Positions 31,311-38,528 are shown, counted from the stretch's first letter. The stretch is 38,528 nt of DNA from a virus (IMGVR_UViG_3300021959_009863:1-38528), one strand, 5' to 3'. The notes: generated by a model not told the origin, from the sequence alone. Made by a program: numbers and translations.

Positions 31311-31849
31311 CACTGAGTTGCTACAATATGTATTCTGTCTTCATTACTAAAATTAACTGCTGAATGCAAGTAATTAGTACGCATCAAGTACGCATTTCCT
31401 GTTTCTAAATTATAGTGTTTAATTGATATATCTGTGCCGGTATCACTTGCTACAGGCTTGTCCGTATAGAACATTAAAAAGTTTTGATCGTTCGTTATAA
31501 CCGGTATATGTAGGCGCATTACATGGTCTATGCCGTCATGATGAATACTATAACAAGTACGTCTTGCTTTGTTCATTATACGCCATCTACAGTAATTAGG
31601 TGCTAAACTGTCTATTAATTCGCCTATATAACGGTCTTTTATGCTGTTATTAACTACAGTAAAGTCGCTTTCTTTATGCTGTAAATCTGCTATTTTACCA
31701 ATGCTACAATCCCAATCATCGTTACCTGTGATACTAGTTAAACTGATTTGTTGGTTAGGCCACAGTGGAGTTAAGCCAAGTATATACTCAACATCTTCTA
31801 AAAGTTGTTTTTGATCTATTTGTAATGATAGTTTGTTTATATATTCCAT
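31307..31849 (-). CDS. Aspartyl hydroxylase-like Fe(II) oxygenase
   Basis: A 180-residue protein. The metal pair is H103-x-D105 in CYSIHHDGIDH, the distal H162 is in NYLHSAVNFSN, and R172 (NEDRIHIVAT) is the 2-oxoglutarate anchor. 'HVMRLHIPVITNDQNFLMF' matches the beta-helix strand pattern of aspartyl/asparaginyl hydroxylases. It differs from the two plus-strand oxygenases and lies in a minus-strand operon. It overlaps the upstream gene by 13 bases. Substrate unknown. Confidence 0.75.
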   Translation of the reverse strand: MEYINKLSLQIDQKQLLEDVEYILGLTPLWPNQQISLTSITGNDDWDCSIGKIADLQHKESDFTVVNNSIKDRYIGELIDSLAPNYCRWRIMNKARRTCYSIHHDGIDHVMRLHIPVITNDQNFLMFYTDKPVASDTGTDISIKHYNLETGNAYLMRTNYLHSAVNFSNEDRIHIVATQC

Positions 31850-32469
31850 GGTACTAACTTAAATCTCTCTTTTGGTAAGCCTAAGTATTTAGTAGTCCAT
31901 TCGCTTTGCCCAATAAAATCTAAGTGTGCCCATTCAGATTTTTTAGCAATCTTTTGTTTAGCAAAATTGTTCCAATCCACAGTTTCCAATAAGTTTTCTA
32001 TAAAGACTTTTCTTTTTTCAACTTCTTCTAAATTATGACTATCCCATTCATAATGAAACAATTCCATAGTATTATATCTACTATCATCAACATAATCTAA
32101 ACTGATATCAATCCCCCACTTAGGTTTAAGTTGAGTCATTTTGTGTATAAGATGATTACCTTCTGCCCAATGCCCTAACTGTTCTAGAGCATATCCGTGA
32201 TAACCTTTACGCTCAAATAAATATGAATGGTTGATGTGAGGACCACTAGTTGTGTGTGACTCGAACCAAGGTTTTGCTATTGCTCTTCTGTAACGTACAA
32301 AGTCTGCTTCACCCATGTTCTTTTTAGCATATTCTTGCTCAAGTGGACATAAGTCATATCCGCTTTGATCAAATAAGTGTAACATGTCTGCATTAGGACA
32401 ATGCATTTGTTCTATGGCTGTACCCCAAGTACCTTGTGAATTGAATGTGTGTGATGTTCTTTTAAACAT
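31837..32469 (-). CDS. Hypothetical protein, 210 aa
   Basis: Function unknown. Its ATG follows the stop of the upstream gene directly (TAGATG), so translation may be coupled. It is rich in histidine and tryptophan (FESHTTSGPHINHSYLFER, GHWAEGNHLIHKM), with DISLDYVDDSRYN in the middle. Histidine clusters could suggest a metal site, but no family motif is visible. I recall similar proteins annotated as unknown in marine T4-like phages. It is co-transcribed with the oxygenase after it, so a joint role is possible. Confidence 0.6.
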   Translation of the reverse strand: MFKRTSHTFNSQGTWGTAIEQMHCPNADMLHLFDQSGYDLCPLEQEYAKKNMGEADFVRYRRAIAKPWFESHTTSGPHINHSYLFERKGYHGYALEQLGHWAEGNHLIHKMTQLKPKWGIDISLDYVDDSRYNTMELFHYEWDSHNLEEVEKRKVFIENLLETVDWNNFAKQKIAKKSEWAHLDFIGQSEWTTKYLGLPKERFKLVPWNI

Positions 32470-34569
32470 CTACCAGGCGCGGCAACTCCAGTAACGTGCT
32501 TTTGTTTTTGGTCCTGGATTATCACAGTTGTGTCTTGCTCTGAAACTTTTACGTCTTGCTGGGTTAGACTTTTTGATTTTCATTGTTTTTTGCCCGGCTT
32601 TTTTAGCACTACTGCCACCGTGTCCAAAGTTTACTTTTTTAACATTTCCTGTTTTAGGATCTTTTACATATACCTTGAATTTTTTTACATCGCCTCTGGT
32701 TGGCTTGTTTAGTTTAACCTTACGTCCTTGATATTCTGCTTCGCCTAAGCCTGCTAATTTTCGTAATTCTGCTAATTGCTCAGCACCTTCAACAACAATT
32801 TCTTCTGCTAAATTATCCCAACCAACTAAAATATTTTCACCAACAACATGTAATACTGGTACAACAATACCTTCGCCTTCTGCTGTTTCGATCATTAGTT
32901 CGTCGCCTACTTGAATACTTTCTTGTTTTTTGTCTTTTTTCTTTTCTGGCTTATCATGTTTATCAATTCTATCAGTTGCAAAAGTATCTTCTATTCTGCC
33001 TTCGTTCTTTTTACAAGAGCCTTTTTCGCCTGCTTTTTTGCCTGCTACTTTGCTGTAACCTGTCCAGCACTTTTTATATATTTTGCTGTTACCGTGTTGT
33101 TCGCCTTCAGCCATACTAAGTTCGTGTTTGGCATCTGCTACATAATTACTATAACGTAAACTTGCTCTATTTTTATTTGTTTCACCATGTGACTGTTCCC
33201 ATTCCCAATATGTAGGCCAATCTAATGGCTCATTATTCATTGTCACTGGCAACATGTAGTCACTATTAGTTTCAATTTCTTTCCATTTATTTTCGTTCAT
33301 ATTCTCTCCCATACCGGTAAGTCCTGCTTTTTTCATGCCTTTAGAAACTAACTCGGCTCTTTGTCTTCTGCCCATGTGCGGATAATCTATGGCCATTTGT
33401 TGCATAGCCATTCTTGGATCATCCATATTCATAACCATATTACGGATTTGATTAATTACTTCTTCATCACCTGGATAGTTATCTTTTGCTTGTTTCTTAT
33501 CTGCATTACGTTTATCACTTTTGATAATTTCTACCCAACTGCATTCCTCATTGCTATAAGTCATTTCGCCTTCGTCACAACCGTAATTGCCCCAACCGTC
33601 GCAACTGTCTTCCTCTTCCTCGTAGTCTGCATCAGCATAACCACTTCCAGCACAATTAGGACATATACCGTCTTTTACATATTGTGCTTCAGTGCGATCA
33701 CATTGTTCTAATGCATCTTGCAATTCTTGATATGCTTGTTTTCTATCTTCTTCGTTATAATAACGATCAGGTTCACCAATCATGCCATCATTTAAATCTA
33801 CATCTTCATTATTGACTACTTTTAATTGTGGCTTTCTATAATTTTTTAAAAATTTATTTACTTGTTCGTCTGATAGTTGTGGATAATATTGTCTAAACAC
33901 ATCTTCTAAATTGTCTATGCCATATCCATCAATAATTTGTTTAATTATTTGATCAGCATCTGAAGTTCTAGGATCTTTTGCTTCGGCATGCATAGCCGCC
34001 ATGTGTTTTTTATACTTGGCACTACCTTTTTTGTGTGGACTTTTGCCTTCTTCAAGTTCTGATGTGTCTAATTGTGCCATAACATCATCTATAACACTAC
34101 TGCTATCTATAACATCTAATACACCGCCACTAGCAAAGTCGCCCATACGTTGTCCACCGTGTTCCGTATCTGGATCAATACAATCTTCGACATCTAATCT
34201 TTCTAATTCAGTATAAACAGCATTTTCCAAAGCATCTATGCTTTCAAATTCGTCTTCACTATCTAAAAACATATCTACTAGTTTTTCAATACAGGCATCA
34301 CGAATAATACTTCTTTCTTCGCCTTCGTTGACATCTTCCCTTCTGTACTTAGTAACACCTGCACCCATGTAACTGTCAGGTACTAAACCATATTTTTTCA
34401 TTTCAGGTTCAATGTATTTGTCTTGCACATCTGTACCAGCATAAGCAAACTTTTCTTTAGGTTGGCCTGTATCTTTGGCCCACTTTTTTGCGGCATCATG
34501 ATATGCATAATAACTATCGTTACTGCCTTCTTGGATTCTTGTTGCTTGTATAATTGATAGTAGTTTCAT
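32470..34569 (-). CDS. Large modular Cys-cassette structural-type protein
   Basis: A 699-residue mosaic. Order of elements: an N-terminus MKLLSIIQATRIQE-G that resembles a capsid-targeting peptide with a prohead protease site; the cassette SPHKKGSAKYKKHMAAMHA (177-195); a DnaJ-like zinc element (CPNCAGSGY at 303-311, then CDGWGNYGC at 323-331); KKCWTGYSKV...KGSCKKN (499-522); ELRKLAGLGE (601-610); and at the end KSFRARHNCDNPGPKTKARY (from 674) with YWSCRAW. The last part belongs to a family seen in marine phages (DUF5872-like, by memory). No enzyme is evident. A virion or capsid-internal role is inferred. The start is 5 bases after a minus-strand late promoter. Confidence 0.7.
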   Translation of the reverse strand: MKLLSIIQATRIQEGSNDSYYAYHDAAKKWAKDTGQPKEKFAYAGTDVQDKYIEPEMKKYGLVPDSYMGAGVTKYRREDVNEGEERSIIRDACIEKLVDMFLDSEDEFESIDALENAVYTELERLDVEDCIDPDTEHGGQRMGDFASGGVLDVIDSSSVIDDVMAQLDTSELEEGKSPHKKGSAKYKKHMAAMHAEAKDPRTSDADQIIKQIIDGYGIDNLEDVFRQYYPQLSDEQVNKFLKNYRKPQLKVVNNEDVDLNDGMIGEPDRYYNEEDRKQAYQELQDALEQCDRTEAQYVKDGICPNCAGSGYADADYEEEEDSCDGWGNYGCDEGEMTYSNEECSWVEIIKSDKRNADKKQAKDNYPGDEEVINQIRNMVMNMDDPRMAMQQMAIDYPHMGRRQRAELVSKGMKKAGLTGMGENMNENKWKEIETNSDYMLPVTMNNEPLDWPTYWEWEQSHGETNKNRASLRYSNYVADAKHELSMAEGEQHGNSKIYKKCWTGYSKVAGKKAGEKGSCKKNEGRIEDTFATDRIDKHDKPEKKKDKKQESIQVGDELMIETAEGEGIVVPVLHVVGENILVGWDNLAEEIVVEGAEQLAELRKLAGLGEAEYQGRKVKLNKPTRGDVKKFKVYVKDPKTGNVKKVNFGHGGSSAKKAGQKTMKIKKSNPARRKSFRARHNCDNPGPKTKARYWSCRAW

Positions 34570-34574
34570 ACTAC

Positions 34575-34582
34575 TATTTATC
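34575..34582 (-). promoter_or_regulatory. T4-type late promoter GATAAATA (minus)
   Basis: On the minus strand GATAAATA is followed by GTAGT and the ATG at 34569, with the usual 5-base spacing. Confidence 0.8.
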
Positions 34583-34587
34583 AGAAT

Positions 34588-34794
34588 TTATTCTTCTGTA
34601 GGCGTTTTCCAAACTATCTCGATACCACGTCTTGCTAGTTCGTTACGGCACTTTTGTTTGATTTTAGGCTTTTGCCCGTCATTTAGATATTTGATTAGTT
34701 CTTCTTTGGGTGTATTCTTAATGTAGGAATGAGTCGTTACTTTTCCTTTACCCTTTACGAATGTTGTATGTGATGGTGAAAATTTTGTTGGCAT
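34588..34794 (-). CDS. Small basic protein, 68 aa
   Basis: Starts MPTKFSPSHTTFVKGKGKVT, with a basic end (KPKIKQKCRNELARRGIEIVW). The pattern 'MPTKF.PS....VKG.....TPKEELIKYLN...KPK...KCRNELARRG' is one that I recall as a small conserved protein in T4-like marine phages. Function unknown; nucleic acid or capsid binding is a guess. A ribosome binding site GGGAG lies ahead of the ATG, two bases after the stop of the upstream gene. Confidence 0.65.
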   Translation of the reverse strand: MPTKFSPSHTTFVKGKGKVTTHSYIKNTPKEELIKYLNDGQKPKIKQKCRNELARRGIEIVWKTPTEE

Positions 34795-34796
34795 AG

Positions 34797-34952
34797 TTAT
34801 CTCCCTTGACCGTTATAGTTTTTGTGTGATCGTTTTTTGCTTTTATTCATTGTAGACATACCAATTTTACAACGTCTACCTCTGCCACCACTGCCTATAC
34901 TGGAACATTTTCTAGTTTGGGTTCTGATTGATTTCCTTGCCGCTTTTGCCAT
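34797..34952 (-). CDS. Small basic Cys-pair protein, 51 aa
   Basis: A 51-residue protein on the minus strand: MAKAARKSIRTQTRKCSSIG, then GGRGRRCKIGMSTMNKSKKR and a basic end NYNGQGR. It has two cysteines 12 residues apart in a strongly basic context, like the cassettes in the larger proteins. The start has AGGAGAG 4 bases upstream (34955-34961), a very good ribosome binding site. The pattern 'CSSIGSGGRGRRCKIG...MNK' is one that I recall as a conserved small protein in marine phages. The function is unknown; DNA or RNA binding is likely from charge. Confidence 0.75.
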   Translation of the reverse strand: MAKAARKSIRTQTRKCSSIGSGGRGRRCKIGMSTMNKSKKRSHKNYNGQGR

Positions 34953-34978
34953 TTCTCTCCTGGTTTAATTACAGGAAT

Positions 34979-34986
34979 TATTTATG
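34979..34986 (-). promoter_or_regulatory. Late promoter CATAAATA (minus) with leader
   Basis: On the minus strand CATAAATA lies 26 bases before the ATG at 34952, and the leader holds the AGGAGAG site. It is a leadered late promoter. Confidence 0.7.
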
Positions 34987-34995
34987 ATGAATGAT

Positions 34996-35253
34996 TTACT
35001 TTTTCTTTTTAAGATTGGCCACTTCTTTTTCTAAGTCTACAATACGTTGACCTAATAAAGGATATTGTGCTAACCATTTTTCTTCGCGACTAGCAATTTC
35101 TAAATCATATCGCTTTGCTACCCACTCCATTGTGTTATCCATTTTAACTTGAAACCATACACCCATTTTGGTGTTTTTAAACCACTGATAAAAACTACTA
35201 CCAATTATGCTTGATAGTATGCTTTTAAGTGTTAGTATGATTAACCAATTCAT
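34996..35253 (-). CDS. Membrane-anchored coiled-coil protein, 85 aa
   Basis: An N-terminal hydrophobic segment (NWLIILTLKSILSSIIGSSF) is followed by QWFKNTKMGVWFQVKMDN and a C-terminal coiled coil (LGQRIVDLEKEVANLKKKK). It starts inside the stop of the upstream gene (ATGA overlap). The order membrane segment, amphipathic part, coiled coil is typical of small phage membrane proteins; I recall similar unknown proteins in marine T4-like phages. A link to lysis or to the tail at the membrane is only a guess. Confidence 0.65.
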   Translation of the reverse strand: MNWLIILTLKSILSSIIGSSFYQWFKNTKMGVWFQVKMDNTMEWVAKRYDLEIASREEKWLAQYPLLGQRIVDLEKEVANLKKKK

Positions 35254-35930
35254 TTATTTGTATTCTTAAAGTTTGCCCTGGTAATCGGACTATCAATAGG
35301 GTTTTTGCTTACTTTTGTATTAAAAGGTGCTCTTTTGTATGCTGGTTCATCATACTTACTGAAATCTTGTTTAGGCTTGTTTAATTCTTTTTCACCTTTT
35401 GCTTTATTTTGAGCATTTTGGAATTCCATTTGATACCTAACTAAATTTTGCTCAACTGCACCATAAGTTTTGTTAGGATGATTTTGAACTATATACTTTC
35501 TAAATGCTTCATGATCAAAAACAATGTTTCTTTGAGAGTCTGCTTTTGCTTGTCTTTGAGCAACGGAAGTTTGTCTTGGATTATACATTCCTATATCGTC
35601 CGCCTCGCCTACCATTTTACCACGCATTTTATTTGGGGATTCATGTCCAGTAGTAGGTTTAACTTTCATAGTATTTTTGTCGCTAGTTTTAGCATACTTC
35701 TTACTTGCATATTTTTCTTTTAATTTGTTTAATATTGGATCGTTATTTTCCACTTCGTCTTCTCCTAACTTTGATAAGTTAATACTTAAAGGACCTTTTG
35801 GTTTTTTAAAATTTTTATGTTTTTTGCCTGAGACAATTTTCTCAATCTTTTTTGCTTTTCTAACACGTGGCATTTCGCCGCCATTGTTATTGAGTCCTTG
35901 TAGTCCGTTTAGTGCCTCATCTATCTTCAT
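35250..35930 (-). CDS. Basic lysine-rich protein, 226 aa
   Basis: The frame is open from 35966, but the ATG at 35930 (MKIDEALNGLQGLNN) lies 5 bases after a late promoter and avoids covering the upstream terminator, so I chose it. The protein is very basic and mostly disordered (KIEKIVSGKKHKNFKKPKG, KEKYASKKYAKTSDKN), with one helical part (HPNKTYGAVEQNLVRYQMEF). No enzyme motif. Nucleic acid or capsid-interior binding is likely from charge. It overlaps the membrane protein gene after it by ATGA. Confidence 0.6.
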   Translation of the reverse strand: MKIDEALNGLQGLNNNGGEMPRVRKAKKIEKIVSGKKHKNFKKPKGPLSINLSKLGEDEVENNDPILNKLKEKYASKKYAKTSDKNTMKVKPTTGHESPNKMRGKMVGEADDIGMYNPRQTSVAQRQAKADSQRNIVFDHEAFRKYIVQNHPNKTYGAVEQNLVRYQMEFQNAQNKAKGEKELNKPKQDFSKYDEPAYKRAPFNTKVSKNPIDSPITRANFKNTNK

Positions 35931-35935
35931 ACAAG

Positions 35936-35943
35936 TATTTATC
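35936..35943 (-). promoter_or_regulatory. T4-type late promoter GATAAATA (minus)
   Basis: On the minus strand GATAAATA is followed by CTTGT and the ATG at 35930. It lies just downstream of the terminator of the previous operon. Confidence 0.75.
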
Positions 35944-35961
35944 ATTCGAGCAGAAATTTTG

Positions 35962-35995
35962 ATCAAAAAAATCCCCCTAAATTTAAGGGGGATTT
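35962..35995 (-). terminator. Rho-independent terminator (minus)
   Basis: A 10-bp stem, AAATCCCCCT (35969-35978) with AGGGGGATTT (35986-35995), and a 7-base loop. On the minus strand a run of T follows (35970-35965). It ends transcription of the two fibre-type genes beyond 36012. Confidence 0.9.
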
Positions 35996-36011
35996 GATTT
36001 CTATATTTGGA

Positions 36012-36989
36012 TTATACTGAACCGTTATCTGTAACTAGTCCGTAATCTGTAGGTTGTATAGAACCTCTTGTTTCAATTTCCACTGATACTCTCGCAGTAC
36101 CGGCCGATGCCGCACCTTGAGTTACCTCTGCTACTAATTGTACGTCTGATGTGCTAGGCCATATGTAATGGAAGTCTGATCTATATTGTCCTGCTGAAGT
36201 GAGATCTATGTCACTTGCTTTAAATAAAAGATCAGGATCTGCACTAGATCCAACTGTTATAGCAGTTGTACTATTTGCATCTGTCCACGCATCGTCAACT
36301 TCGATTATGACTGCTGAGGCTCTAACTGCATTATTGACATAGAAAATATTTGTTGTACCGCTATCGTATGAAACGTTTGCAGTAGCAAATACTAAGCCAT
36401 TTGCACTAGAACTAGCACCAACACCTTTTGTACCAACGTATTGGTGAGCAACTAAAAATACGTTACTACTAATACCTGATGGTACGTTGTTAGGGAAGTG
36501 TAAAACACCTGCCGCATAATCAAATACCCACTCTTCATTAGTTGTTAAAGCATTCATTTTACTTGAATCGCCTTTAGCATCTGATTCAGTTGTATAAACT
36601 TTAGCAAGATACGTAGATCCTATTGAAGGTGGTATAAAGTCTCTTAGTCTGTTAGCACTACCTGGAACAACATTACCAGATGGGTCTGCTACTGCTAGCC
36701 ATGTCTTACTTCCTGAAACGGTCGGGTCAGCAACCATTTGAATTGGTTCGGCTATGTAGTCACCACTGGCGGCATTTGAACCGTAATATTTTACCGGTGA
36801 TTCTGCACTACTTGTAGGTGCTGTTGCTGGTATAGAAGAGGAATCCTTCCAAACGTCTTGTGCTAGTGTTAAAGTCTCACTTGCATAAATCTCGTTTGGA
36901 CCGTCTTTGCCATCAATGTTAGTTTCGGTTACACCGTAAACTACCTTTTTCCAAAGGAAATCTAATTTATCGCTATCTGTAATTGCCAT
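36012..36989 (-). CDS. Virion or fibre structural protein
   Basis: A 325-residue protein starting MAITDSDKLDFLWKKVVYGV, with a strong ribosome binding site (AAGGAGGA) 7 bases upstream. It is rich in Ser, Thr, Ala and Val and has no Cys or enzyme motif. The opening 'DSDKLDFLWKKV.YGVT.T' matches my memory of a structural protein family in marine T4-like phages. The C-terminal third is beta-rich (VQLVAEVTQG, ARVSVEIETRG). A tail or fibre role is inferred from its neighbour. A hairpin terminator follows. Confidence 0.65.
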   Translation of the reverse strand: MAITDSDKLDFLWKKVVYGVTETNIDGKDGPNEIYASETLTLAQDVWKDSSSIPATAPTSSAESPVKYYGSNAASGDYIAEPIQMVADPTVSGSKTWLAVADPSGNVVPGSANRLRDFIPPSIGSTYLAKVYTTESDAKGDSSKMNALTTNEEWVFDYAAGVLHFPNNVPSGISSNVFLVAHQYVGTKGVGASSSANGLVFATANVSYDSGTTNIFYVNNAVRASAVIIEVDDAWTDANSTTAITVGSSADPDLLFKASDIDLTSAGQYRSDFHYIWPSTSDVQLVAEVTQGAASAGTARVSVEIETRGSIQPTDYGLVTDNGSV

Positions 36990-37002
36990 TTATCATTCCT
37001 CC

Positions 37003-38528
37003 TTAAGATACACTGATTGCTGATATAGAGTCTGAACTACCTAGTTTAACTCTTACCAGTACAACGTTGTTAGTGGCGTTTGTTGTGCTTTGTGTACCTA
37101 ATGTAATTGCAACTGAACCGGAACTTCCACTTGCTACTCCACCATTACCACATCCTGCACCATTACCGGCGCCACCTGGGTTACCTGAGCCATCATATGC
37201 CGTAAATGCGTCATACCATGCTCCGCCAGTTGCGTTTGGTGATATACTATTGTCATCACTAACTCCTGGCAATCCTATAAACAGGCCACTATATGAACCT
37301 GTAATGCTAATACTAAAAGTACTCAAGGCTGATTTTGCAAAATAGAAAGTCATGTATTGAGTCGCATCTTTGCCACTATAATCAATTGCATTTCCATCTG
37401 GCCAATAGCCTGAGGTGTAATCAGTTTGATCAGAGGATAAAATACCTGCAACTACGCCGGCTTCGTGAGCGTACCCACTTGCGGTTAAATCTTGTGTACT
37501 ATCCCATGTTAAACTACTACTCGGTAAGTTCCCTGCTCCTAGAGGCGTATCCCCTGTTGCAGAAGAACCTAAATCTACTCTATTTCCTCCAGTTGCTCCT
37601 GAAGGTATAGAAATATTTTGTTCGTCGACATCACTGCTTCGAGCAGTTCCTGCCTTAAGTAAAATCGTACCTGAAATGGCTTGTGAGCCTGTTCCATTAA
37701 CGTTTGTACCTGTTACTGTTAATGATCCTGAAGTATGTCTATTAGAACCATTAATATTTACTGTTAAGGCACTCAGTGCCTCTGCACTCGTAGTCTGTCT
37801 GGCTATCGGTGCCGTAACGCCTACATCTGAATAGGAATAAGACTGTGAACTTATAATACTGTCTGAACCTGATACACTTATCGGGTTACCATTGTAATAA
37901 GTTTCACCTGCCAAATTTGTCATTGTTAGATTACTAACAGTGACCGAACCACCTGATGCAAAATGTTCAATACCTGAACTATATGCTGAGGAACCTGCAC
38001 TATCTCCAGATATGGTACCAGAACCAATTGACGGTGATCCTGTAAGATCATCTACAACAAAGTATACAGTATTTGTATCACTGCCTTCGTCGTGTGTCAT
38101 TTGAATTCTGTTCCAACCAGCGTCTAAAGCCGACGCTACTCTTACTTGAGCATCACTGGCTGTATAAAAACCTGGTGTATCTGCAGGAAAATCTGCATAT
38201 CCGCTAACTACTAGATCTGTATAAGTTCCATTTTTGTCTGTGCCGTCAAATGTTACACTACCTGAGGTAGAGCCATTGACCACAGCCGCTAACGTTCCTG
38301 AGTCTGATCTAAAGTCATCAATCTGATTCGAATTTGGTGTTGTGTCTGTAATACGAGTAACACTTTGACCTGCTGTCGCTGGAAGTGTTCCGCCGCTTGT
38401 ATTATCTGGAACTGATCCACTTGCAAGATACGGTGATGATCCTGTACTACTGAAACTTAATGTTTCACTATTAGGAAAATCATTCGGTGCGGTAGGAACC
38501 AACAATCCTAAAGTTTCATTTAGTGTAT
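37003..38528 (-). CDS. Large fibre or adhesin-like protein, 5' end outside window
   Basis: At least 508 residues; the frame remains open to the right window edge, so its start is outside. It is made of Ser/Thr/Gly-rich beta repeats (SGSLTVTGTNVNGTGSQAIS). Near the end is a glycine-rich stretch (GSGNPGGAGNGAGCGNGG) followed by SGSSGSVAITLG. Glycine-rich tips occur in T4-type receptor-binding adhesins such as the T2 gp38 group, so it may be the receptor-binding part. It is co-transcribed with the gene that ends at 36012. Confidence 0.65.
   Translation of the reverse strand, partial: TLNETLGLLVPTAPNDFPNSETLSFSSTGSSPYLASGSVPDNTSGGTLPATAGQSVTRITDTTPNSNQIDDFRSDSGTLAAVVNGSTSGSVTFDGTDKNGTYTDLVVSGYADFPADTPGFYTASDAQVRVASALDAGWNRIQMTHDEGSDTNTVYFVVDDLTGSPSIGSGTISGDSAGSSAYSSGIEHFASGGSVTVSNLTMTNLAGETYYNGNPISVSGSDSIISSQSYSYSDVGVTAPIARQTTSAEALSALTVNINGSNRHTSGSLTVTGTNVNGTGSQAISGTILLKAGTARSSDVDEQNISIPSGATGGNRVDLGSSATGDTPLGAGNLPSSSLTWDSTQDLTASGYAHEAGVVAGILSSDQTDYTSGYWPDGNAIDYSGKDATQYMTFYFAKSALSTFSISITGSYSGLFIGLPGVSDDNSISPNATGGAWYDAFTAYDGSGNPGGAGNGAGCGNGGVASGSSGSVAITLGTQSTTNATNNVVLVRVKLGSSDSISAISVS

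Noticed and set aside
33361-33711. Plus-strand open frame of 116 residues, hydrophobic
   Set aside because: Shadow of the large minus-strand protein, which has clear cassettes and a late promoter; the hydrophobic look comes from reading acidic codons in reverse.
35931-35966. Longer start of the basic lysine-rich minus-strand protein at 35966
   Set aside because: It would include a late promoter and part of the hairpin terminator; the ATG at 35930 has the usual 5-base spacing.
37067-37345. Plus-strand proline- and alanine-rich open frame
   Set aside because: It is antisense to the glycine-rich end of the fibre gene and reflects its repeat composition.
1-38528. CRISPR array, insertion sequence or integrase site
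   Set aside because: No regular direct repeats with spacers, no terminal inverted repeats with a transposase, and no integrase gene or attachment site were seen.

Overview
The window looks like part of the genome of a T4-like (myovirus) tailed phage from the sea. It is A+T-rich (roughly two thirds by eye), densely coded, with genes that overlap by a few bases. Signs of the lineage are the T4-type late promoter octamer NATAAATA before most gene blocks, adjacent class Ia ribonucleotide reductase genes (nrdA, nrdB), a PAAR spike tip, a RecB-like PD-(D/E)XK exonuclease, fibre proteins with a tropism-determinant-like N-terminus, and several protein cassettes that I recall from cyanophage and pelagiphage genomes. 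The host is not shown. A proteobacterial-type 7Fe ferredoxin and low G+C would fit a marine alphaproteobacterium, but that is inference.

Layout. 1-6615 (+): a modular structural protein cut by the window edge, a glycosyltransferase-like protein, small unknowns, an acidic scaffold-like protein, a small structural protein and a PD-(D/E)XK exonuclease. 6599-10685 (+): a B12-type radical SAM enzyme, a fibre protein and an unknown. 10657-14359 (+): nrdA, nrdB and an Sm-like small protein. 14356-14937 (-): one unknown, divergent from a PAAR protein. 14969-19479 (+): PAAR, PP-loop ATPase, subtilisin-like protease (followed by a hairpin terminator), GNAT acetyltransferase, and a radical SAM enzyme with a SPASM-like tail. 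19480-20712: a short non-coding stretch, a run of tiny membrane peptides, two small soluble proteins and a tRNA-Thr(UGU). 20754-27744 (+): two glycosyltransferases, then a tight operon with a ribosomal protein bL33 homologue, gamma-glutamylcyclotransferase-like protein, peptide deformylase, a second B12-type radical SAM enzyme, a family 6 glycoside hydrolase, two Fe(II)/2-oxoglutarate-type oxygenases and a 7Fe ferredoxin. 27766-31310 (+): a nucleotidyltransferase fused to a long structural-looking tail, a helical structural protein, a methyltransferase and a glutaredoxin. 31307-38528 (-): a third oxygenase, a modular Cys-cassette protein, small basic proteins, and two virion or fibre proteins, the last cut by the window edge.

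How the genes may work together. The most striking feature is the regulation: at least 12 NATAAATA boxes lie only 5 or 6 bases (one lies 8) before a start codon. By the T4 rule for the transcription start this would give leaderless late mRNAs. Four other boxes lie 20-29 bases upstream and are paired with a Shine-Dalgarno sequence. Perfect sigma70 promoters (TTGACA, 16-17 bp, TATAAT) overlap or adjoin two late boxes, suggesting early and late control of the same gene. The second theme is an unusual chemistry set: three radical SAM enzymes, a ferredoxin that could feed them electrons, three non-haem iron oxygenases, a PP-loop ATPase, glycosyltransferases and a GH6 hydrolase. Remodelling of a cell-surface or virion glycan, or modification of a protein, are both possible. 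The third theme is translation: bL33 homologue, peptide deformylase and tRNA-Thr.
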